Shown: positions 48,641 through 62,200, counted from the stretch's first letter. The stretch is DNA of 64,000 nucleotides from Sarcocystis neurona (GCA_000727475.1 KL647309.1:1743820-1807819); one strand, 5' to 3'. A program made the numbers and translations. The notes: generated by a model not told the origin, from the sequence alone.

Positions 48641-51600
48641 GTGCAGCACACGCAGTAACGGCAACATAGAACAGCAGACATACGGCAGAAACTTATGGAG
48701 AGACGCCTTTGTATGCAGCGTATCGCAGCCGCAGCTCCTTCACCTGCTCGTACGCCCCCTGCACGTGTTAGCTCGTCGCCGACGGGGGTACAAACTGCAA
48801 GCAGTATAAAATGCGGTACAGAGCGTCAGGGGAGCCAACGGGGCCGCCCAGATGCCTGCACCGGTGTTGCTGCTGCTGCTGCTGTTGTTGCACCCCCCGT
48901 GCGATGCAACTCGAACATGGGGTGGTGCTCCTGCAGGACTTTCCAAGAATGCCTGCGGTGGCAGTCCAAATGCAGACGTGCTTCTGTGGTATGCGCTGCT
49001 GCTAGCAGCCTGCTGCCGACTTCCTCTGAAAGCCGAGACGGCCACCTGAGAAAGTGCCACCAGCAGGCCGCATTCTGGCGCACGGCGAGGCGCGCACTGC
49101 GCAGCAACATTTACAGTGGACGCGCGTGGAGCTGCTTGTGTGTTCGCATGTACGTGTTGCACACTTCCGTCGGCATATACATATCTGCGAGAGAAACCGG
49201 TGTTTGCAGATCGTCAGCAGTGTATATTCCCCTGTCGAGGTAACACGCAGATTTTCTGTGCGTATGTCCTACTCTTAGAGGTGGATGGTGGGTCTGCTGT
49301 TATTTTCTGCGGGCACAAGAAGTTGCAGTGTCCTAAGGATATACGCGTGCACAGGTCGACAGTTGAAACCTGTGCCCTGTGGACACTTTACACGTATATA
49401 TATGGGAGAGGTCAGACGCATGTACGTGTATCTGTGTCCGTTATTAACCTCTGTACTCCACTCTGAACGCAACGGGACGCATTGTTCTCTCTTTTCGTCT
49501 GTTCCCGGCTTTCTCGGGAGACGCGGGAGCGAGGGATTTCGGAAGAAGCGCAGAGCGCGGGCAGGCGTCTACCCGTGCACTTGAGCGTGCCCGTGGAGAA
49601 GACAGGAAAAACAGTGTAGACGCGGCGACTGTTCAGCTGCACTCGCTGTACGCCGAATGAGCCGGCTTCTCCAAGGTGCTTCTTTCTAACTATATATGTA
49701 CAGATATATATATATATATAAATATGTGCTCGCACACATGGAAGAAGTTTCAGTACACTGCGTGAGGATGCTGCTGCTACAGCTACTCCTGCTCTTGATC
49801 GTTTTGCCACTCCTGCTGTGGACGCCTCGACTCATGGGGCCCGCCACGAGCCTGCTACTTTATATGTAAGTGTATCTCCGAATGAGTGTAAGAAGTTTTA
49901 CTGCAGTGCGGCGCACGAACTCAGACGTACCAATAAAAACTGCGTATTTTATCAGACAAACAGAGCCAGAAACGCGCGCCTGTGCGGGCTCAGCGGCACG
50001 AATGTGAGGGAACCACACCACAAAAGAAGGAGAGAGATTCCCTGCCGTGCTTCGGCCGCAGGTGGAGCGGAGGCAGCGGCCAGCAATGCTGCAGCTGCCG
50101 CAAAGAAGTAGCGCATTTTGGCTCTTTTCACACTGCTGCCGCAGTGCCGGGGGCGTGCCGCGAGCGGAGACCCGACGTCCAATTTTCCCCCATGTCGACT
50201 GCGCAGGTGGATGCAGGCAGATGAATGTGTGGTCGTATAAATGCGTGACTGCAGGGACTGCGGCCTCAACATGTGGCGCGCACGCTCTGCTCTTCCTGCT
50301 ACGTTAGCCCACTGCCTCACGTAATTGAGTGGCAGCTATGAGTGGCAGCTACGAGGTGCAGGCACGCAAGGACATGCAGAGTTCGAAATCACTGTGGCTT
50401 CATCCAGGACTTCCTGGGAAATTTTCTAGAGGTGTCCGGTATCTTATTACGCCGTGTCTCACACATACGTACGTCCGCGTGTACCTATAAAATGCAACCA
50501 CCACCATGTAGATACACCGACCCTGTAACTGGGATCGATACGTAGTAGCGTATAAGCCCGTCGCCCTCATGTCCAGGCCGATGTTGACGTGCGTTACGTT
50601 GTAGGGCTTCTTGCATGCAAGCGAGTGTTTGCATTTCTCCTGTCTGCTTGCGCGAAAGATGTGAATCTCTCCAGTGGGGCATCGCGCACACACGGACCGA
50701 TCGCTAGCTTGTTTGTGCACAAACGTGCACGAATGTGGTTCTCTCGCGCGCTTGCTTCCGAAGTCGGAGAGGTCCCTGGACATTGCAAGTGCATCCACGC
50801 GAGTGGCAGCAAATGGGTATAACATTCGCGCGAAGGGGTGCCGTCTGCCGACGCCGGTCCACCTGCGTTGTGGTCCAACAGGTCGTGCTTCCCCAGTCGG
50901 CATGCATATCAGCAGTCATATATGTGTATATACATATATATATATATATATGTATACACACATTTACATGTGCTTGGATAGACGTAGGTACAAGTGTATC
51001 ATAACGGTGGTCACGCATACCGATACCGCTGCTCCCGAAGGCTACAAGAAGCGTTTCGGTTCATGTACAAGGACGTTATGCTTACACAAAAAAGTACAAG
51101 CGGTAGCGCGGGGACGTACTTTTATGTATATATATATGTGCACGTATATGCAGATGTTTGTGCAATTATATATGCGTGCTTAGAAGGGCTGTATATACAC
51201 ATAGATGTGTATATGTCTGTCTGCAGTCGAATGTTGATCTTACGTTGAATTGTGCAGACGTGTCTGATCGAAATTAATAAACGTGTTTGTTTCGGAACCC
51301 TGGCACGCGTCTACATGCAGATATCCGCGTACCCACTCATTCTGCATGTACCTGCTAAGAAGGGGGCTTACAGAACAGCACACTGCCAAGACAGTCGGCG
51401 GACCGACTCATGCACAGCAGCCCCACCAGCCGCACGTTCACCAAGGTCCTCTTCTGCGTGCGTCAGTGTATCTTGACGTGTGCACCTACACGTCGATCTT
51501 GTACACGTGCATTTGACGGGATAGAACTGTATACGTACGTGTTTGGAGCGAGAGCCACATACAGAGGGATGAAAAACATGTATGTGTGCTTCGCCGTGTT

Positions 51601-51799
51601 CAGGTGTGGAGGTGGATACACGTCCGCGCACACGTGTACGAAGGTGGCTTCTAAAAATACACTGGATAATATAGAACTGCACCTTTACATATATAGAGAT
51701 ACCCACTTATACGTAATTCTGGGTATTTGCTTTCCACCCCCATCCGTTGAGACTGGTATGCAGAGTACTGCACGCACTGCGACGCCCTGAGGGGGAAGG
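48641..51799. other. Intergenic, no supported gene
   Basis: Ordinary mixed sequence with short TA runs at about 49690-49725 and 50925-50960. The longest frames are under 185 codons and lack recognisable motifs or biased composition beyond a short Ala run near 50090. I see nothing I can support as a gene, tRNA or promoter. Confidence 0.5.
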
Positions 51800-52480
51800 T
51801 ATTTTTCCGTTTCCGGCTGCTGCGAAGGAAGCTGCGTCACGCTGCTGCTGGATTCCTGAAATTTCTGCAGCTGCTCGTATGTGATGTGCTTGGTAGGGCC
51901 CTTCTGTTTTTTGTGCTACTGTTATTCCTGCCGCTCTACATATGGCTTCGGTGCTGGCTGCTCCTGTGATATTGCCGTAGCTGCTGTGTCTGTTTGTGTC
52001 CTGCTTGCTTCCGAGTCTGCGACAGCGCGTCCTTATTCAGCCCGCTGGCTGGGCTCTTGCTGTTGCCGTCTTTCTGCTCTCTCTGCTGTGATGGCTTGCT
52101 CACACGCCTGCTGCCCACGAAAGCTCTGCTGCTGTGCTCTGCGGATCGCTTAGCTGCTCGCCGCAGCTCCTCTAGTAGCTCTGCTGCTGCTGTGACTGTT
52201 GCCGCTGTTCTTCATGCCTTGCTGCTGCCGTCGTGGCGAATCTGCGCCTTATACTGCTCACGCTCTGTTGGCGCCTCTTCTGCAGAGGTTCTGTTGCTAG
52301 ATCTGCGACAGTTGTTCCTGCTGCTGCTGCTGCTTTTCGTTTCGCTTACCGCGAAATGCTTCCCCTGCGCCGGCGCCAGCTTCTCCACTCGCAAGGACAC
52401 ATCCCCCGTCCATCCTCTGCAAGCGCAGCTGCCAGTTTCCCCCTCTTGTTGAGAAGCAGAGCCTCGAAGTCTTCCTCTTA
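51800..52480. other. CTG-rich island, no gene recognised
   Basis: CTG-type triplets recur through about 51815-52340. Open frames occur on the + strand (51994-52452) and - strand (52212-52484), with Leu/Cys or Ser/Arg bias and no domain. The style matches the 3' ends of VPS13 introns rather than its exons. Confidence 0.45.
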
Positions 52481-53979
52481 ACAAGCAGCTACTACCTACT
52501 TACGAGAGCGAGAGTATTAGAAGAAGTAGCACTAGTGAGAGGAGTCTCCATGTCCTACGAGCCGATATTTCAGCCGGTGCAAATCTGAAGTGTAACCGTG
52601 TAGGCGGTAGTGACCGCCGGACTCACTGTTGTATAGTACTTCTATTAGTGTCATACTTCTCGAGAATAACTCTAGTGTTAATTCTACTCCCAATGCCAGT
52701 TGCCAGGAACAGGAACCAAGAAACTGCGACTCCTGTGTGCCGTGCAGTTCTGCGTGCACGACCTCTAGAGGGGAAGAAACCTAATAAGATGCAGCACAAG
52801 CTTTCAAAAGTGTACATGTGTTACGGGTAGGGGAAATTAACAGACAAAGGAGAGACAGGGATACACCTGCATGGAGAGAGAGAAGAAAGAGCAGGTATGA
52901 TTGCAAACGGCTACCACGCACACGCTGTCTTGACGCAGACTGCGAATTTATTCATTTTCCACAAATATATAATATAGGCATATACATTCTCATACGCGTA
53001 TGTGCATATATGCAGATGCGTGTATTCAGCATTTCAGGCAACAACGATGTGGAATTCTACGCCCTTTGTGATACACTATTAGTTTTTTCGTGTGCAAGCA
53101 ATTTCTCTTGATCCGCCGACAAAGTGGACGTGCGACGAAGAAGCATCCCCTCTTCTCTCCATGCGGTATTGCCACGCCCTTTCTTAACATCAACGCTAAA
53201 AAGCTGTAGAGCGGCAAAACGCTTGAAAACAGGCCTGCTTCACGTGTGAACCTTGCTCATCAGGGCGACGTGTTTCTACCACCTCGCTGTGCCTCAGCAG
53301 AGCGGTGGGAAAGATAGTGATATTCGAAATATAGTTCAACTATTTGAGCGGGGTTTCGCTACAAATTCAAATTATGTAGAATCTCCCCACTTGTTGCTTA
53401 ACGCCACCTTCTGTCCACGATTGTTTCCTTCGGTAGCAGGACTTATTGGTGTAAAAGACACGCCACATGTGTAGCATTGTTGACCGGATGTCTATTAATG
53501 AAAGACTGCCTCCTCAAGGTACACTGCAGTCCACACAACGGCAGTCCCTACAACAGCTAATATGTGCGCATTTACGTATACCGACAGGGACACAAAGGCA
53601 GGCATATATACGGAGAAAGTGAATTTGCGTACGAGCACGTTCCCCCCACTATGAATCTAGAAAGCGTCCGTGCATAGTAATATACAGAAGCAGGTAAATG
53701 AGTCAGACCGAAAATTAGCTAACATTAGTAAACAACCTCAACAGATCGAAGCTGAATATATGTTTGTGTAGGCCATACATACACACGCCTTCGTAACCTA
53801 TAGATATACATATATATATATATATATGCATATGTATGGTATATGTGATATGTATGTATGTATGTATGTATATATATATATATTTATTTCCTCGGTATTG
53901 CATGTCCCTGTAGGTGACAACGTAGTCCGTATACCTTCTGTAAGGGGCCATTCTTTGCAACTGTATTGTTTCTCTTCAT
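52481..53979. other. Intergenic, no supported gene
   Basis: Mixed sequence of lower GC. Around 52505-52550 and, inverted, 52625-52690 are AGTATTAGAAGAAGTAGCAC-like words that resemble the satellite-like field of VPS13 intron 16. There is a TA/CATA tract at 53805-53885. No gene recognised. Confidence 0.5.
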
Positions 53980-55110
53980 TCTGGCTGCGTGCAGCATTTG
54001 TCATTGGCAGTGGAAGTAGCACAGAACTTCCCCAGCTGCCACTGGTAGTGCCGCTCTTCCTGCTACCGTGGCGTTGCTGATGATGCCGCCGATGCTGTTG
54101 GCACCGCTCCTGCTGCAGTCGATGCTGCTTTTGCGGTCGGCTGCAGCAACGGGCCGTCGAGTTCCTCTCTCTCTTTGTCCTGCTACAACAGCCTCTCCTG
54201 CTGTTACCGCTCCTGCCAGTCCTGCCATTTCAGCTGCAAAGTGACTGACTGCCGATGCTCTGCTGATGGCCCGAGCGAGGAGGCGGTGGCACACCGACAG
54301 GGCACAGACGGTGGAGCCGCCGCCATCAGCACTGCAATGGCAGCAGGCGAACCTTGCATGCAAAAGGGCAGAGTGTGGGCAGCACATGCGGTCTTGCTTT
54401 GCGCTACTCTCCACCACGTGATGGAAGAAAGCAGAGCGAGAGCAGGACAACGGCCCACAGTAGCACAGCAGGAGTCGCAGCAGCAGCGCCGGGATCCCCG
54501 CCGGAGCCGCAGCAGCAGCAGTAGCAGCGTAAGTAAGCCGATGGAGAAACACGAGCAACAGACCCAAGTTGAGGGCGGCGTGTCTTCACACTCGAAAGCG
54601 GTGGTGCCGGCGAGAAGATGCTTTTCTGGTTTCTACGGCCGTATCTCTTCGAAAACGTCTTGGTAAGACCGGTTTCTCCCTCGCGTTCGTCTACTGCTGC
54701 GGCTGCGTCGGTGTGGGATTCACTTTTCACGGGGTCGGTCGGTCGGCGGGGGCTGCGGCAGTCCAAGAAGGAGGAAACTGTTTCGTAAGAGTGTACTACT
54801 GTGGAGCGTAGATCCGGTAGATCTGCGCCCCCCCCTGTTCGGAACAGCGCCAGATTGTTCTCCGTGGACGCTAAAAGAGAAGGAGAGAAGAAGGGCCTCG
54901 CATAGCAGCAACAGCCGCGGTAGCGTGATCATCGCGCAGCGCCCTACAACTCCCATAGTAGAAGCAACGGCGGCAGCAGCACGCGAGCAGCAGCGACAAC
55001 TGTCACATTTTTACTAGCAGGTGCAGTTCTGCAGCAAGGGCAGCGTTCCGACTAGCGAAATGTTGACCAGCAGCAACGGTTGCAGCGGCAGCAAGAATCC
55101 TAGTAGAGGC
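53980..55110. other. CTG then CAG island, no gene recognised
   Basis: CTG-type words at about 54050-54215 give way to CAG/GCA-type words at about 54330-54535 and 54900-55110. Frames of 163 codons (+, 54175-54666) and 188 codons (-, 54001-54567) overlap here with no conserved motif. It may be an unrecognised or decayed exon. Confidence 0.4.
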
Positions 55111-57922
55111 AGCAACGTAGTTTGAGGAGGGGTTGTATGTCCTCTTCACCACTCTCGGCGTTTTTGCCGTTGCTCAAATGGTGAAGCATGCTTTAGCGGA
55201 TTGACAGTAAATCCTCGCCCCGCCACCTCTCTTCTTGTTTCGCAGAACAGTGTTTGTCTCCGGTGGACATTAGAGGCCGTCTACCGTTCGTGGCTACGCA
55301 GGCATGTAGGCAACTGTCGGTGCTCCTATCGGCCTCGACATGTGAAGTGGGAGAAGTTGTTGCAGCTGAGATGCGATCGAATTAATAACCTCTGTCTGCG
55401 GGCTAAACTGTGTTTTAAAATGGAGGCAGCTCATTCTTTAACGCAAAGAGTTGTCAGTGAACACTTGTTTCTGTAGACACAGAGATACATATGTACGACA
55501 TCTACAAGCGGCGGTCCCGTTTCTTTGCATGTACACCGCTGTACGTGTAGTTTAGGTGTGTGGTTGTATCTCCTACGTTTATCTAATGTGTACATACGCG
55601 GTCCGTAAGCTTCTCTTGTAGAGCACTTCTGTCGAAAATAAGTTGCAGCTCTTCTTAATGCAGGCGAATCTACGACGTGTCTGAGTGGCCCTACACATGT
55701 ATGTGTGTATACACGTCCACTCTGTAAGTACGAAAGGGCCTCCGAGTGAGGGAGATAGATGTCAGCGGGGGGAAGATTCAATGGAGAAGAGGCATCCTCT
55801 GATAGAGAACAGACTGGGGTCGAGTCGGGGTTGTGCACTGCAGAAGAACAGCATCCCCCTTCCTTTGTCACGCTTTTGTGGAGCTTCTTCTAAAAATCAA
55901 GGTAGCAGAGGAGCTAGCAGACGTAAAGCGAGGATTTAATTGTCGCTTAGCGAGTTCCTCGCGTGTTTGATGCAGTGTCGTTGGCTTCCGGCGGCTCCTG
56001 CTGCTGCTGCTGCCGGCCCGCGTGCCGCTGCCGAAAGGAGCCGGGAGTTGGGTTTCCGTTCACTGTATGAGAGTGTGCGTATGTGTGTGTGGGTATCTAG
56101 TACGGGTGATGAGGGATACGTAGGGAGAAAGGTGCTGGGTGGCAGTTCACGTCTATATGGTGAATGCACCTGTGAAATTCTGCCACTTGCTTTTTATCTC
56201 TGCGGACATGTGTATTTCGTCTACTCGTGTCTGGGTGCTGGTTGTGCGTTTGTACTCGTGGAAATCACTGCAGAGCCGTGTTTTTCTCGGTGTGCAGTGC
56301 TTGTTGGCTGTCAAAAATATATCTTGCTCATGGCGGCCGGGCGACTCAGTACATACTATCTGGCTCTCCCATCCCGGTTAACAACACCCGGTCACGCGGT
56401 CGTGTACTCATAACAGAGAGAACAGAGTTCCGGACAAAATTCTTGCGCACATTCCTATTCGTCCATTGTCGTCCAAGTTCATCACGGAAGTGAAGGCAGC
56501 GTTTGTGCACAGACGACTCAAAGCACGCTAATCTCGGACAAGATATAGCTTTCTTGTATATCCGAGGACATCAGAAAGAGTTTCTCCGTAATTTTTTCGA
56601 AGAAAAATGGAGAGGGACACGTGTTTATTTGTAGCGTGTGCCCGTCTCGCTGTATGTGTGTACACACTCTGTCTCTCTCCGTCCTCCTCTCTGTTTTTCT
56701 CCCTCTCTCTATGTATACGTGGAGATAAAATATTCGTGTCACTTCTTTCTCTCTGTTTTCTACATAGAACTGTATCAAAAAGACAGTTCTCTGCACGGGA
56801 GTGGTCGTTGCTATCCGGGAAGGGATCACCTATGTCTGCACTCTCGTCTGTTGTCTCCGTTCAGACAGCATCTGCGCGCATACGAATAGACGCGTACATC
56901 TGATAACAGCATATGTTTAGAAACATCCGGACACGTGCGTCTGCATTCGTGTAAGAGAGAAAGGGCGGTGACAAAGACAGCTAAATCTCGATGGAAATAT
57001 ATGGACTCGCCTGTGCCGAGGAAGGCTTGCGTGTGTTAGTGCCGGCTAAATGCGGCTGCACGAAGGTGTGTATCTGCAAGGCTTTCGTATAGAAACAAGT
57101 GGAAAGAGACTTTCTGAGTCTCGTTAATGTTTGTGTGCGCCTCACGCACACAGGGATGCAAAGAGGCGTGCAGGTGGAGAAGTTTAAGAAGAAATGCAGG
57201 AGGACGGGAAGTCAGAGAGAGACGGGGAGCGGACAGAGAAACCCGCTGCCGCAGAGAAGCTACTCCGTTCATACAATTAGCCACACACACACCCGTAGAA
57301 CCGAGAGGTGAATGCATGTCTGTAGAGAGATAGGCCCGTACGTAGGGTGGGAAAAGAGAACTAGGGAGAAAGAGATAAATACCTTGGTGCAGTAATTTCC
57401 GTCTGTACGTACGTACTTTTTTTATATGTGTGCGGTTGTAGATATTATACATATGTGTAGGTGTTTGTGAAAGTCTGCAAGTGTGTAGACACGTGCGTCT
57501 CTTCGACGTGACAGTAGGGAAGCGTTTTCGTAGCAGTACGTATACGTGTATGGGTCCACAGATATATAGATGTTCGATAGTTATCTGTGTGCATAGTTTT
57601 CTTCGGTTTTCGTCTTCTCGCTGTATGCAACGTAAGCAACGGTATTCCACGCCGAAGTTTGTTGCACTGCAGGTGTTTTTTGCCGTCGTTTTTTCCAGGG
57701 ATGTGCGTGTCGCTGCAGAGGAGTTAATCTGTTCGTTTCTCGCTGTCGTCGCGCGGCTGGCAACGCTCTGTCTGCCCTCCTTGCTTCTGTTTTTCTTTTC
57801 TGCGCTGCTGCAGATATCTTCTCGGGTAACGGACGTGTCGTCGCCTTCCTCACTTTTCCCCGCCTCGGGTGCCCCCACCGGCGCTTGTTTTTCTGCGTAG
57901 ACTTTTTCCTGAGTGATTCAAG
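55111..57922. other. Upstream region of eS6, no other gene seen
   Basis: Ordinary sequence. The last 450 bases before the eS6 start are T-rich with pyrimidine stretches (57570-57610, 57770-57810), as expected for a leader and promoter, but I cannot place a transcription start or a named element. An open frame at 57481-57900 is not conserved and is probably chance. Confidence 0.5.
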
Positions 57923-58807
57923 ATGAAGCTGAACCTCGCGAACCCCCAGGCGGGGCTGCAGAAGACGGTGGAAGTGGACGACGAGAAGAAGTTGCTGCCC
58001 TTTTTCGAGAAGCGTATGGGTGCGGAGGTTCCGGGCGACAGCATCGGTGAGGAATTCAAGGATTACGTTTTCCGCATTTCGGGCGGTAATGACAAGCAGG
58101 GTTTTCCCATGCTGCAGGGCGTGCTGGTGAATCACCGCGTGCGTTTGCTTTTCAAGCAGGGAATGAAGTGCTACCGACAGCGGCGGGCGGGGGAAAGGAA
58201 ACGCAAGAGTGTCCGGGGGGCGATCGTTGGCCCAGACCTTGCAGTGCTGAACCTGGTGCTGGTGAAGCGCGGCGCAGAAAATATCCCCGGGCTGACAGAC
58301 GGCGAGAGACCGCGGAGACTTGGGCCGAAGCGCTCAAACAAAATTCGCAAGTTGTTCAACCTGAGCAAAAATGACGACGTGCGCAAGTACGTCGTGCGCC
58401 GGAATGTGGACGGCAGCGGCGCAGGAGCCGGAGCAGCCGGCCTTGCCGCAGCAGCGGGGAAGAGCAAGAACAAGACGAAGGCGCCGCGGATTCAGCGACT
58501 CATCACGAAGACCAGGCTGCAGAGAAAGCGCGTCTACCTCGCCAAGCGGAGGAAGCAGGTCGAGAAAAGCAGGGAAGAAGAGAAAAAGTACAAAGAAGTC
58601 CTTGCCACTTACCGACATGACCAGAAGAAACGGCGCGCAGACCTTGTCGCCAAGAAAAAGAAACATGCGCAGGACAAAGAACGAGAGACACTCGCTGCCG
58701 CCAAGAAGCAAGCAGATGCCGCCAAGAAGACCGGCGGTGCGGCTGCTGCTGCTGGTGCTGCCAAAGGTGCGAAGACTGCTGCTGCAGTCGCTCAAAAAGC
58801 GAAGTAA
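57923..58807 (+). CDS. RPS6: 40S ribosomal protein eS6 (RPS6)
   Basis: A component of the small ribosomal subunit, 294 codons, uninterrupted. The start is fixed: an in-frame TGA lies three codons upstream (57914-57916), and the ATG has A at -3. The N-terminal two thirds is nearly canonical: [39 protein letters not shown] (50-68), [20 protein letters not shown] (88-105), [20 protein letters not shown] (121-140), [20 protein letters not shown] (141-160). A Gly/Ala insertion (about 164-179) comes before the conserved TKAPRIQRL (185-193). The tail (about 200-294) is Lys/Arg/Ala-rich and helical. It is longer than the human protein (249 residues) and has no Ser after residue 216, so the vertebrate-type C-terminal phosphorylation cluster is not visible. 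Confidence 0.98.
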   Translation: MKLNLANPQAGLQKTVEVDDEKKLLPFFEKRMGAEVPGDSIGEEFKDYVFRISGGNDKQGFPMLQGVLVNHRVRLLFKQGMKCYRQRRAGERKRKSVRGAIVGPDLAVLNLVLVKRGAENIPGLTDGERPRRLGPKRSNKIRKLFNLSKNDDVRKYVVRRNVDGSGAGAGAAGLAAAAGKSKNKTKAPRIQRLITKTRLQRKRVYLAKRRKQVEKSREEEKKYKEVLATYRHDQKKRRADLVAKKKKHAQDKERETLAAAKKQADAAKKTGGAAAAAGAAKGAKTAAAVAQKAK

Positions 58808-59230
58808 TGGAAGAACTTTAACAATGCAGTAGAGGAGTGAACAGAGCAAAGCAGCCGAAAAGGAGGAGGAAGACGAGAACGGAGGGAGAACGTGCGATTT
58901 ATGAGGAAAGTAAGAGAGATGCAGGAGCACGCGGGAAGCAGCAGAAACAGGAACGGGAAAGTGCATGGTGGTGGAGAAGAACGGGCGTGGAGAAGAAAAA
59001 GGAGCAGCAGGACGGAGAAGAAGGAGAAGCGTTCTCACGCACACAGAGAGAAAGGGAGAGGATGACGGGGGTAGCGCTGAGATAGAGGATGACGAGGGTG
59101 GGGCTTTGACGAGAGACCACAGCGAACAGTGGAAGTGAAGAAGAAAGAGCGAGTGGAAAAGCACGCATAGAGAAAGGAGAAGAACAAAGAAGAAGCAGCA
59201 AGAAGAAACAGGAGTTTTTTGATGCGGCGT
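58808..59230. other. Purine-rich eS6 3' flank
   Basis: About 390 bases (58835-59225) in which the + strand is mostly A and G (GGAGGAGGAAGACGAG-type words), probably 3' UTR. Both strands have open frames that simply mirror the composition. I see no classic AATAAA signal that I would rely on. Confidence 0.6.
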
Positions 59231-62200
59231 AACAGGAGCAGGAAGAAGACGAGGCGAAGAAACACACCTGGGGCGGGGAGGGGTGGCGAGGGGGGCACGT
59301 TTTTCGTCAGAAGGTGCGTGGGTTTGCCAAGTTGTTTCTCATTCAATGAAAGTGTCTATGTCTGCCTCCTTTCGGTGGATCTGCCTACCAGTATACGCAT
59401 AGCAGTGTGCGTATATGTTTGTACCTGTGTGTGCGCGTGTGTAAGTGTCCGTGTGGTAAATGTCTACCGGTAAACATATGTATATTGTGTAACTGTAAGT
59501 GTAGTTGTTTATGATTTTTCAGAAGTTTTCCGTCTTCCCAACCGCAGGAAGTTGTGAGGGGTGTGTTTTTGCGCTGCTTCGCTACGAACCTGCCGCAGAC
59601 GTTGCGCTGCCCCGCCCGCGCTTATCCGGTGCGTGTGTGATGCGTGCGTATGTTTTTGTGAAGAAGAAGCGCCGCAGAAAAGAGGTACAAGAAGCATTAG
59701 AAGTAAAGAGCGCTAGAGACGGATGACGTGGGGCGTAAAGCTGTGCCGCAGATGTGTCACACACTTTTTCCACGGACACAGAAACTCCGGGTCTTTCCGA
59801 AAGGCGTCAGAAGACGCAAAAGGAGGAGGAGGAGGAATTTCGAGAGACAGCGCCCCAGTTTGAGTAACACTCGGAAACGGGATTGCTGTTGTCGCTGCCA
59901 CGACGAAAAAAATCACAACTCTGCATGTCTGCGGTTGAGACAGCTTTGGTTCTTTTTGCTTTCTCTACCTCCCGACTGCTTCGGTTTGGACACAGTCACC
60001 TTTTCGTATCCCTTTCGGCTGCGCCTGGGATGCTCCGTCGACATGTAGACCGCCCGCGGGGAGATACACGAAACATGAGTAAAGGAATACAGATCGGCGT
60101 GTATGAATTCTGTACACACGTACAGTGAGCGAGGGACGCATAGCGCACCACGTAAATACACGTATACATATATACGCATGCCTACAGAGAAGGGACAGGG
60201 AAACTCATCTGCGTACACATATATGTGGTGTGTGAAGAGAGACAATGACAGGTATACACCTATGTATGGGCGGTATGCGGAGGTACAGAAGACGTAAATC
60301 GACACTGCGTTGAAGCGTCCACTGTGTTATATACAAGTGTATACATATGTTGGACTGCGGGCTTGTGTAGATGAATTTTTTGTCCTGAGCTCTATTTTCG
60401 GTTCTCACGCAAACGTACGTGTGGCACCCTGTTCATGAGACATACTAATGTATGTGGGCGCGTGGATCTCTAGAGGAAAGCGTATCTTTGCACATGCAGG
60501 ACACTAGAAATATAGATGCGGTGACACTGTTTGAAAAACGTGTGTGTCTCACGAGGCATTCTGAAGTAATGCATACCAACGCGGGACATGTGAACACCTG
60601 AAACACATGCACGAGGGGATATACATCTATGTATGTGCACATGTAGGGAGACATAACCACAGGAGTTCGTGTATCTTTGAAAGCATGTGCACGTGTGTAC
60701 GCTACATTTCCGAAACGCAGGGGTACGCACAGCATTTCAGAGCACGTTGGTGAAATATCGTTGCACCTATTTATATGCAAAGTGTATATACACACGTGTG
60801 TAGTACCGCGTACGTGAATTTCTACCTGGTATTTACTGGTGTGTGTTATGTAGAAATACGATGCGTATGGCGGCGTATAGTGCATAGGACCCCCACGTGT
60901 GCACTTGTGTTGTATCTGCTTCTACTCATGGGTGCACTTATACATTGTGTAGTCTCTGACCGTACGTGTGTACTCACACGTGTACGTTTATATTACATAC
61001 ACACGCATACACACACAGAGAAGTCTGTGTATGCGGGCACGCGCACAGCTACGACGCACTGTTTATATTTCCTCACTTGTGTACACAGATACATAGGTGT
61101 AGAATACAAAGGCAAACTTGTACACATATTGCGTAGAATTCCGCGTAGGGGATGCATACAAGCAGGTGCGGGTCGTACATTTTTATATCAGTGTCCCTGC
61201 ATCCGTGTGTGTGTGTTTCACAATCGTCTCCATCACACCCCTGCAGGCACATACATTGCGCAGTCAAATACATGTATGCAAGTGTGCTACATGTGCACCA
61301 GTTTGTGAACCTCTGTGCTTGTATGACGGCACTGACCAAAGGGCCAATACGACATTGGAGGCATACACACAGAGCACTCAAGAGGCGTGGGATCCGGCGC
61401 TCGTGGGAGGATGAATTGGGACACAAAGTTCAACAAAAAGGAAAAGAAAGAAGAAGCGAGGAAATCAAGAGACACCAGCATGTAGGTACTTATTTGTGCT
61501 GATTCGTATATGTGTGTGTATGTATATTTCAGTGTGACTTGGCTGTATATACATATGTATGCATACACATGCGTAAATGTATAGTGCTGCGGCGTACATG
61601 TGTGCGTATATATGTGTACGTATGAAATCAAGCTCCTCCTTCGCGCCTTCAAACCTGTACAATAGTGGACACTTCGCACACAGCGAGGCACTAAGAAGAG
61701 CTGCTGCCAGTGTAAGAAAGGAAGAAATATTACGGGCGTTCTTCAAAAGTCATACTCGAAGATGGTAATTTTGCAGCAAACACTCCAGCTGCAGGTCGAC
61801 GCTCCTCCACATTCGTGAACTTAGATGTAATAGCAAAGTAGTGTCCCTTTGTAGATCGCAACGTAGAGGTATTTGGTCCACGTTTAATGGGGAGACTGCT
61901 TGAATATAGATTGTTATCCCTGTCTGCGCGTAAATCGATCAATCTTCAAACATATACATACATATATACACAACGTGCAGATGTGGGTTATTTCTCTATC
62001 AGTGAAACATCACCTTCAGAGGCCGCGGCAGCCCGATGTTTCTAGTATGCGTACACAGACGGAGTAGACTCACGCGCGTGTCGAACGTGTGCATAGAGGG
62101 AAATGTGTCTATCTACGTATGTCGCCATAACCAGTGGTATGAACGTATATTAGGAGAGGTGCAAATTATTGTCTCACAATTAGTGCTCTTTCTTGGGTCT

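Noticed and set aside
49818..50111. 97-codon frame ending in an Ala-Lys tail
   Set aside because: It superficially resembles a small ribosomal protein tail, but no family motif is recognisable and it overlaps an equally long antisense frame.
57481..57900. 139-codon frame just upstream of eS6
   Set aside because: No conserved motif, T-rich leader-like composition, and it ends right before the eS6 start; probably 5' flank or UTR.
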